A stretch of DNA of 64,000 nt. Source: Cladorhizidae sp. MBARI D1340-BT2. Its lineage: Eukaryota; Porifera; Demospongiae; Poecilosclerida; Cladorhizidae. This document shows, piece by piece, positions 12,701 to 21,700 of this stretch (the first letter of the stretch is position 1; every line of letters begins with the position of its first letter). The stretch is taken from contig JAQNBH010000015.1 of NCBI GenBank assembly GCA_028752905.1, positions 17,854,112 through 17,918,111 of the forward strand. The letters run 5' to 3'. Both the position numbers and the translations under genes were made by a program. The notes under the pieces are model-generated. The model was not told the DNA's origin, did not search any database, and was given only the letters and a program-made list of their open reading frames with translations.

Positions 12701-15700
12701 TGGCGTGAGCACCATGCTTGTCTCTCCCATTGGCGTGAGCACCATGCTTGTCTCTCCCATTGGCGTGAGCACCATGCTTGTCTCTCCCATTGGTGTGAGC
12801 ACCATGCTTGTCTCTCCCATTGGCGTGAGCACCATGCTTGTCTCTCCCATTGGCGTGAGCACCATGCTTGTCTCTCCCATTGGCGTGAGCACCATGCTTG
12901 TCTCTCCCATTGGCGTGAGCACCATGCTTGTCTCTCCCATTGGCGTGAGCACCATGTGTGTCTCTCCCATTGATGTGATATGGAAGTTCACTATTTTGAA
13001 ACTCGCTCATTTTGAAGTTAAGTTTTATTATAACGGAACAAAAAAGTGCAATGGTCAAGAAAAGCTTCTGCATCTTCTCGCCTACTCTCTACAGTCTTTC
13101 CCTTTCTTTCCTTCCTTCCTCCCTGAATAGAATAACAAGAAACAGTGGGGGAATGGTCGTATGGAACTAAGATTATATGCACATGGCTGCTCTGGAAGAA
13201 ATGCATTGGGTTTCAAGAAGGAAAATGCTACCACCTCATAGGTGGTGTTTAAACAGTAGCACTGGGGTATGGTACAGGATTTTTTCCCCTTCTCTTTTCC
13301 CTCGTGATAAGTACCTAAATACCGATAAGTACCTAATTACCATATTGCACTTGTATTCTCTATTGTGTATACCCCACTCTATGCACCACTATGCTCTGTG
13401 TAGGCATGCCTCCTACCAAGGTGTTGTGTCCATCTAAACCAGTGGTGCTGGGATCAGAAATCTACTTCAAAGTGCCCGCCAAAATTCGGTATGTTGATTA
13501 ATCTGTTCAAGTAACCACATGAAGATTTGCATTACAAGAGTAAGTTGTATTTTTGGGGGGTTGTTGTTGCTTTTGGGGGTGGGGGGAGGGCGGGAGTGCA
13601 GATGAATTATTAAGATAAATATAGCGGTGCATATATATATGGTTCGACCAGGTGGAATTATTCTGAATTGAAGTCGTCTCCAAACTAGCTTGGCTAGAAT
13701 AAGCACAGAAGGTAGTCTTTGTTCTAGCTGCCTACAACCATTGACAAGTAGGGAGAGATAGTGGGTTTGGAGTATCAAGAAGGTGGCTATATAGTTTGGA
13801 ACTGGAAGGGAAGGCTATGAGATGGAGGTCATGGAATAGACTGGCGAGAACCATTATAAATAGTATGAAGGTATATATTAGGAGCAGAAATCTCTTCTGA
13901 TGCAGTGCCAGGCTTCAATGCTAGTCCTCTTCTAGGCAGACATAGTGGACCCTTTACCCGTCTTATCATGGGACCTGTCTTATCATGGGACAACTGGTGT
14001 CTCTAGCATATATAAATTACATCAGCACAACTATAGTTACAATGATCTAGTTACAATGATCTTCAACTTGAATTTTACTCTTTCAATGTTTCGACAGATG
14101 CTCTAGCCTTCATCAGGAATAATATATTGCCACCTCATCTGATGGCAGGATTCATGTTCATTACTTTACAATGTTGATCATGAAATGTCTATTCTCGTGA
14201 AAAGGTGAATGCTGAATTTAATTCTCCATAAGCAAGAAACTTGTTGCTGGCGAGTAACATATCCTCACCTTTCACATGGTTGACATAAGATCATACAGCA
14301 ATCTTTATGTTCCTCCATTTCCAAACAAGGGGTGGGATTCTTACAGAAGCTGAGATTACTGCTTTTGGAAAGCCCAAGTACAGCTATGTTATTTAATATT
14401 GGGGGGAGGAGGAGAGAGAGGTTCAAAATTGAAACAGTATTATTAGTGAGATTGAATCAGAAATTTAATGGTATGCCGACAGATGAGATGCGCTATGGTT
14501 GATTGACCTTGACCGTGGCTGATTGTCAATAATTAGATATTATATTATGATGATAGATAGATCCCCGATGCTGTGGTTTGTTAGTTATCTAATCATCCAA
14601 GTTGATTCAAGCTTCCACATTGTTCCTCATGGCAGCCCAACAATCACGAGCAAGTTCATAGGGAAAATCAGATGGACTAGGCCCCTTCAATTGCCAACTA
14701 ACCGGTTTCTAAGGTCAGTACTGACTCGAGGGAGAGTGGAGAAGTCTCTTTTCACAGAAGACATTAGGGATTAAATGTCAATAGCTGCCAACTTTTGTTA
14801 AGTCAACAAACTCAACTAGACTGTTTTGATCGGATGACTCTTAAAAGATGGTGAGTTCTCCGCTCACTATTAGCAGCAACTCTACTATTGAAGACTGAGC
14901 CAACCATTGGTTCTGGGGACAAGCTTCTCCAGCATGTCAACACCATGGAAGGGTTGAAGGGCTCTTGTGGAACACTGCTAGGACTGTTTCAAAAAACCCA
15001 AAAGACTGGGTCAGGAAACCTAGCAGTAATGCATATGCTCATGAAGGGTATATAGATACTTATTGTGTGTACATCATGTTTACAACTGTCACACAATCAC
15101 TAGATAGCTGCACACTATACTCTTCCAGGTCTGATAGTTTGTTGGAAAAGCTCTGGAAGAATTCAGCAGGAATTCTGAGTAGAGCATATACTTGTACCTT
15201 TGTGTTTACTACTAATGGTGTTATCATAGTCAAGTCGATGTCTTCCTTTTTTGGAAAGTATGAGACAAGCCTGTTAGAGGTGGAAGGACATCAGAAAACA
15301 TAGAATCATGTGAGAGCCAATGGACATCTTTAGCCTGATGAAGATTAAAGGCATGTCCGCACTGGGACCACTATTGACCTAGATCTGATCTTGATAAGTG
15401 GGATCTAGATCTGATCTGGATAAATCCTGTCCCACTGCAAAAATGAACAACCATAATTAAAAGCATTTAAAAGCATTTTACACCTCCAAGCAGCTGCGTG
15501 TCACATGACATGACAGCTGGTATCGCTCACATGACTGCTGCTAGTGGTTGAAGATGGATATGTCCTGGCTCTGTGTGTTCTTTCTATATTATATCACCAC
15601 TGTGCTTCCCTCACTATTTGCAGGTACATGATGCACGTGTTTTTGCTAATTCGGCATTTTATAGAAATGCATGCAATGGGTCTTTGTTTCCCAACTGGAC

Positions 15701-18700
15701 AAAACTCTTCAATGACGTTGAAGTGCCACTTGTTGTTCTGGGTGATCCAGCATATCCACTTCTACCATGGCTGATGAAACCCTACTTGGAGACATCCAGT
15801 ACACACCAGAAGAACTGAACTTTAATTATAGTCAAAGCAGGGCAAGGATGGTGGTGGAGAATGCTTTTGGTCGGTTAAAGGGCCGATGGCGATGTCTACT
15901 GAAGAGAATAGACTCGAACTTGGCCAATGTACCAAGCATTGTTAGTTCATGCATAGTATTGCATAACGTGTGTGAGGTATATGGTGATCATTGTCCAGAT
16001 AACTGGCTCTATTGGGAAGGCAGTGCAAGTGGAAGTGTATCCACCACAGCAGCAAGCAGTGGCACAGCTACAGCCATTAGAGATGCCATCAGAGACAAAC
16101 TATACTAAGAATTATTATTAGCAGATCAGAATGGTTTATCATAGTATATAAATTAATTGAAAACAAAACAAATAATAATAAGCTATGGTGAAGGTGAATA
16201 GTGGTGAGGGAAGTTAGGAGATGAAAAAGAAGTTGGTGTTGGTGGTTGAGATGGGAAAGGTGAAAGGGGAAAAGGTGGGCGGATGGGAAGAGAAGTGTGG
16301 AAAGTGTTATTAGGAGGGTACGTGGATGGTGGAGGATAATAGTTCATTATTGTACTAAACATGGACATCATGCGTTCCTCATGTCGATCTTCCCTTTCTT
16401 CGCCTCGAGTGCTAGCTCCCTTGCTTGCAGCTCGGCTTCCCTCTCAGCTGCACGCTCCTCCCTCTCAGCTGCACGTTCCTCTGCCTTTTGAAAAATAAGG
16501 GCAAGCCCACTGTCCTCATGCCTGCGTTTATGTCCTACACCGGTTGAAAAGGAATAGTTAACACTGTATTGTACAAACTTCTAAACACAAACCTTTCTTT
16601 CGAGCTGTCACTGCCTCTCTTCTGTGCTGTGAACTAGAAGTACCTAATAAAATTAAAAAAATCATTAATGTTGTTTACAAAATAAAATAATAACTTGTTA
16701 CTTCGCTGAGAAGAGGGAATACTTGACGCAGTGGCAGTGTCACTTGTTCCCTCCACATGTAGGCTTGGAGCAGAAATGGCTATATATCAGGTAATGCAAA
16801 CAAAACGCAATTAAAAAGTTACTGTTAAAATTGAAATCATTACCTTCTGTGTGAGAGGAGTCCTCATCCTCATTCTCTGCTTCAGGGGAGGGTCCACTCA
16901 TATCTAACGATAAATAAACATCGAGTTTTCTACCAATATCTAATCACCAGACATACCATTGTCATCCACCACTTGTGATGCCCCTCCTGAGTGCTCCTGC
17001 TGACTGCTTTCCACCACAAGAGGGGGGCGAGAGGCAGCCCGACTGCCCAATATGGCATCAATTTCATCATACATTGGGCATATAATGCGCCCTTTCCCCG
17101 ACACCTTATTGCCATCCTTCACCTGACAGAGAGACAGTTTTATAACCACACTGATCAGTTCCATCGACCACAGATAGCTCGCTAGTATTTGCTAGTAGAT
17201 AGTTATAAAACAGCCAGCACAAGCTTATAGCTAAAATGATTACACCAGCCAGCCAAACCAAAAAGCTTATAGATAAACGGTCTACACCATCCAGTGAAAC
17301 CAAAAAGCTTAAAATGCTACCTTCCTATACCTCTGAGTGAGGTTCTTTATTTTAGTTTTGCATTGCTGCCACGTCCGCTCATGCCCCAGTTCTGCCAAGG
17401 CTTTGGCAATGCGTTCATACACACCGACCTGTTCCTGGCCACGCCATCTAGCTGAGCCTGGACATCCTCATCCCCCCAGATTCCTACCAAAGCCTTCGTC
17501 TCCTCCCAAGTCCAACCAGCTGCCATAACTCCTTCGTATGACAGTAGCCGCGTTTTTGTCACGTGAGAATGCCGCACCCACCATATATTTCACTCGGATA
17601 GGACCTTATAGCGATCGGATCTACCTATCCCGGGTGGACCAGTCGGATGTGAGTGCAGTGCGGACAGGATTTATATCGATCGGATGTAGATCGTTGCTAT
17701 AGTGCGGACAGGCCTTTTAAGTCTAGTGTCATGAAGTACATCCTAAATCTCTATAAGCCCAGAAGTTGAACTTTGTAAAAACGGTCAAGCTGGTCAGACT
17801 ACATACCGGTACTCGACATCCTGTCCATCAGTTCTTTTGCTGTGTGCATGGCATCACAAAAATTATATTTTTTCAATGGAAAGACTCGCATGGAAGAATC
17901 TTTATATAGGGAATTTTATTTGTTTTTGCTTGGCCACAAGCAAATGCAAGCCGATGAACAATGCTGTGGAACTTTATCCACCTACCACCTCGCGTTCCCA
18001 ACATCACTAATGCTCCATCACTTCCTAGACCAACAAAAATGGTGGGACAAATCTAGCTGCAGTTCACTACAAAGCTTTACCATCATGCAAATCTAACGCA
18101 AAGAAATTTTCTTCCCCTCCCACAACATAAGCAACATAGACTACAAGCACCTTTGTAAGTAGAACAGTAGTGGTTTCATCTATGCATAGAGGGGGGGAAA
18201 GAAAAGGGGGAAAAAGGAGACTGCTTTAAGGGGGGAATAATGTCAAAAAAATACACCTCGACAATACCAATCATATTTTCCACCCACTACCCTCTATCAA
18301 CATAATTTTTGTACCAAAATGTAGCTTAGAAGATAAGCTATTTAATGATGTATTTAACTTTTGTCATATATATTTTTTATGCCAAAGTGTCAGCCAGGAA
18401 ATCCAGTCCACAAATAAAAAATCCATTAATAATGCTAAGTGGCTGCTAGGTGGTTTATTGGTAAGAGTACATGTAGTAGTTTCACCTAAACTATTTGAAT
18501 AAGTATGATAATGCACCACAGGAGAGGGGGGGGAAATCCCATACAAACCACATGCAGATATGCTGGTCTATACCCAACACATTCTCATAACAGTGAAAAT
18601 AAAATAATTTAGGTTAAAGAGCACACAATAAGCATTCTGGTGATATATAAATTATGGAGTTTGGGTGAGAAATGAGGGAGAAATTTGTGGAAATATGTGG

Positions 18701-21700
18701 AAATTCTTCTAATCTAATGCGACGCGATTCTTCTTCACACTTGCTGGGTTTCTAATGAAAATAGTGAGTGCAAAAGCTGTCGTAACTGCATCATAGAATC
18801 TTCAAATGTTCTGAAACTTGGAATATGACTTCTATATGAGCAGAGACACCATTTAAAATAGTTGTTAAAAAAAGTGAAAGTTAGCATTTTGACAATTCCC
18901 CCTTTAACCGATTGCACGCCGTATTCCTAGTACCCGCGGGCAAATTATTCATGAATTAACGAGGTATTTTACTTATTATTTTTATATCTTCCGTTCTGCA
19001 GGGACTCCACCCATGAAACTTGGGTCATATTCAGCCACATGATAGCTCTACTTCCTGTAAAAAAATCGAGCCTTCCTTACCAACTGGGCAGAACTAACCA
19101 GCATTATAAAACCTTGTCATCTTCTTGGGGGTGAATATTTTCATATTTTCACACTATTATACACACATTATAATGCCAACACAAGATGGAGCATCTATTT
19201 ACAAACCCTCTACCAGCTGCAAAGCCAGTGGGTTGTTTTCCCCATCAAAATGCTAACACATAATAATACAAAAAACAAATTATAAGAGAGTGAAAATGCT
19301 AACACATACTAGAATAAAACCATAATATAAAACACAATTATGTAAGGGAGTGTCTTGGGTAGAGCTCCGGTCTTGCTGTCACGGGTAGAGTAGAACTTGC
19401 TCAGTCTTGGGTATAGCTTGCTTGGTCTCCGGCATGATATTTCACCATGTTTTTATTCTACACAAACATGAGATACCAGGATAAGAATAACACTTGAATA
19501 CTGGAGAGACGAGAGAAGTAGACGAAGGGACAGGGAACGAGAGAAGTAGACGAAGGAGCAGGGAACAAGAGAGAAGTAGACGAAGGAGCAGGGAACAAGA
19601 GAAGTAGACGAAGGAGCAGGGAACAAGAGAGAAGTAGACGAAGGAGCAGGGAACAAGAGAGAAGCACAGAAAGGAGCAGGGGGTGCATAAACATTACTGA
19701 TAGTCCACCAAGGTATGGTATTACGAAAACAGTCACGGCCTGTTGATCCACCACACAAAGGAACCTTACAAAAACAACACTGGGACCTTGCCTCATGCCT
19801 GTAACCTTTACTAATGCAAACTACACAGCGCTTCTTTGCACAGCACTGTGGGAAATGACCTAGTTTTAAATTGAGGCGATCTAGCCGACTATTTGCCTGA
19901 CTACAACGTTGACCTGCACGCTGCCGAGAAGAGAAAGAACCAATCAAAGATTTAGCTAGAACAATCCTAGCTTCTAGATAATTACCCTTCCTTACTGATA
20001 TTGGAGCTCGGACAGAAGAAAACAAAATGAATGAATTCAATAAACAAGCTTCTGTCAAATTTGTAACCAACAAACCATCAATAGAATTTACATGTACATA
20101 ACGCATTAGCTCCAAAAACCGAGTCCTAGGCATTACTTTACGAACCAAAGATCCAGACAAATCCGAGTGATTAGTGGACCAGTACAATTCTAAGTATGGA
20201 AATGTGGAAACTCCCATTATTATCAACATTCCTACAAAAGCTTTCATTTCCTCTATATTAGTATCTACCCATGGCCTGGAGAGACTAGCCATCCTAGAAA
20301 CGTAACTGTTCGTCTCTGCTACTAGGAGTTCCCACACTTCAAGAGTTAAAAAAAAGGTAAAATGCATCTAAAAATGTACTTGATGCACCAAGCAATGAAG
20401 AAGTTGGACCAGCTGTTGCTGTATAGTCCAATTTCAAAGGAGTTGGCTCCTTTATTTCCCACTTACCTGTGACCTCAGTTAGCCTAGAACCAGTGCCAGA
20501 TGCTTGGGCAGAACCAGTGCCAGATGCTCGCACATGCCTATAACCTCTGGCCCGCCTACTACCAGTACCTTTTGGAGGACCACTAGCAACACTTACGACT
20601 CCACTACCACTTGAGCTGCTTCCCCCTTGGCCAGTACTCCCTCGGCCAGTACTCCCTCGCCCGCCTCTCCCTCGCACAACTCCAGCACCAGTCGTGTTCC
20701 CACGCCCTGTAGAGACTTCAGGCAAGGCTTCCTCATCCTCCAATGTAACAAAAGGAGTCATAGATGCCTCATCTCCACTCTCATCATCTGATGATGTAGG
20801 AAAAGTAGTGGGGAGGGTGGGAAAAACAAGATATATATATATATCAAGTTTGTGGTCAACATTTGAAAATTCAAATTCAAATGAAAATCAACAACTCAAC
20901 TCCAACCTACACTCTTAGCTATAACTTTTTCTATAACTATCCTGTCTGAATTTGGAATACCAACAGAATAAGCTAGTATTTGGCAATAGTACACTCTCAG
21001 TTGACTATGGTAAACAAAGGCTATGAAGCGCTAAGGTTAGAAGAAACTTACAATCGAGAAGTCCATCCAAGCGCGCCTCTTCTCTTAGAGCAACTGGATC
21101 CAGAGTGTTTCCTCGGTATGCATAGATGTCTTCACCTTCTTCCCCAAATGAATCTGACCCAGTATCGCCAGAATCGTCGGCTAAAAGTTGAGAAATAACG
21201 TCCTCACAGGAAAGCATCTTTGAGCAGTTTAAAAAAAAAGCTTGACTAACAAAAATGGCGTTCAACCGCAGGATTTTTGTTGCACGATGCATCAACCGGA
21301 AATAATCATTTTTGTGACGTTCTCTAGTCTACTAGGCATGTGCAGAACCCAACCAGGACTGTTAGCTCGTAACGGTTCATTTTATATATTTTTGTGTGGC
21401 GAAGGATGTAAGGTCTCGCGCCATATGGCGCTTACGGCGTTTAATCGGTTAACTGCCATGTGGCACAAACTTGGACATCGTATAATAATAATAATAATGA
21501 TAATAATTAATTACGCACTTGGCGTTTTACGCACTGGGACTTTTACGCACTAGGACTTTACGCACTAGGTCTTTGATGCACTAAGGACTTTTTAACCATG
21601 ACTTTTACGCACCAGGACTTCTCAAAAAATAATTACATCGAAGAATTTGAAGTACACCCCATTTCTTAGTATGCACATGCCCAAGTCGGCTCTATCGACC

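Larger units (their letters stand above)
15348..17716. mobile_element. Harbinger (PIF/Harbinger) DNA transposon, 2.37 kb, inactive
   Basis: The left end is AAGGCATGTCCGCACT at 15348 and the right end, read inward on the other strand, is AAGGCCTGTCCGCACT. The element is flanked on both sides by TTA (15345-15347 and 17717-17719), the 3-bp target duplication typical of Harbinger. Inside are two convergent gene remnants, a DDE transposase (+) and a Myb/SANT-like protein (-). This is the standard two-gene layout of the superfamily. The transposase is shortened and both genes carry frameshifts, so the copy is not autonomous. Confidence 0.93.
18908..21448. mobile_element. piggyBac DNA transposon, 2.54 kb, internally deleted
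   Basis: The ends are CCGATTGCACGCCGTA at 18908 and, inverted, CCGATTAAACGCCGTA ending at 21448. Each is flanked by TTAA (18904-18907 and 21449-21452), the strict piggyBac target site. Just inside the ends are palindromes (CCCGCGGG on the left, GCGCCATATGGCGC on the right). The coding part on the - strand is a piggyBac transposase lacking its catalytic core. Confidence 0.93.

Noticed and set aside
12317..13130. Repetitive open frames on both strands ([10 protein letters not shown] and [10 protein letters not shown] types)
   Set aside because: By-product of a 30-bp period inside an MTA intron between two well-supported exons.
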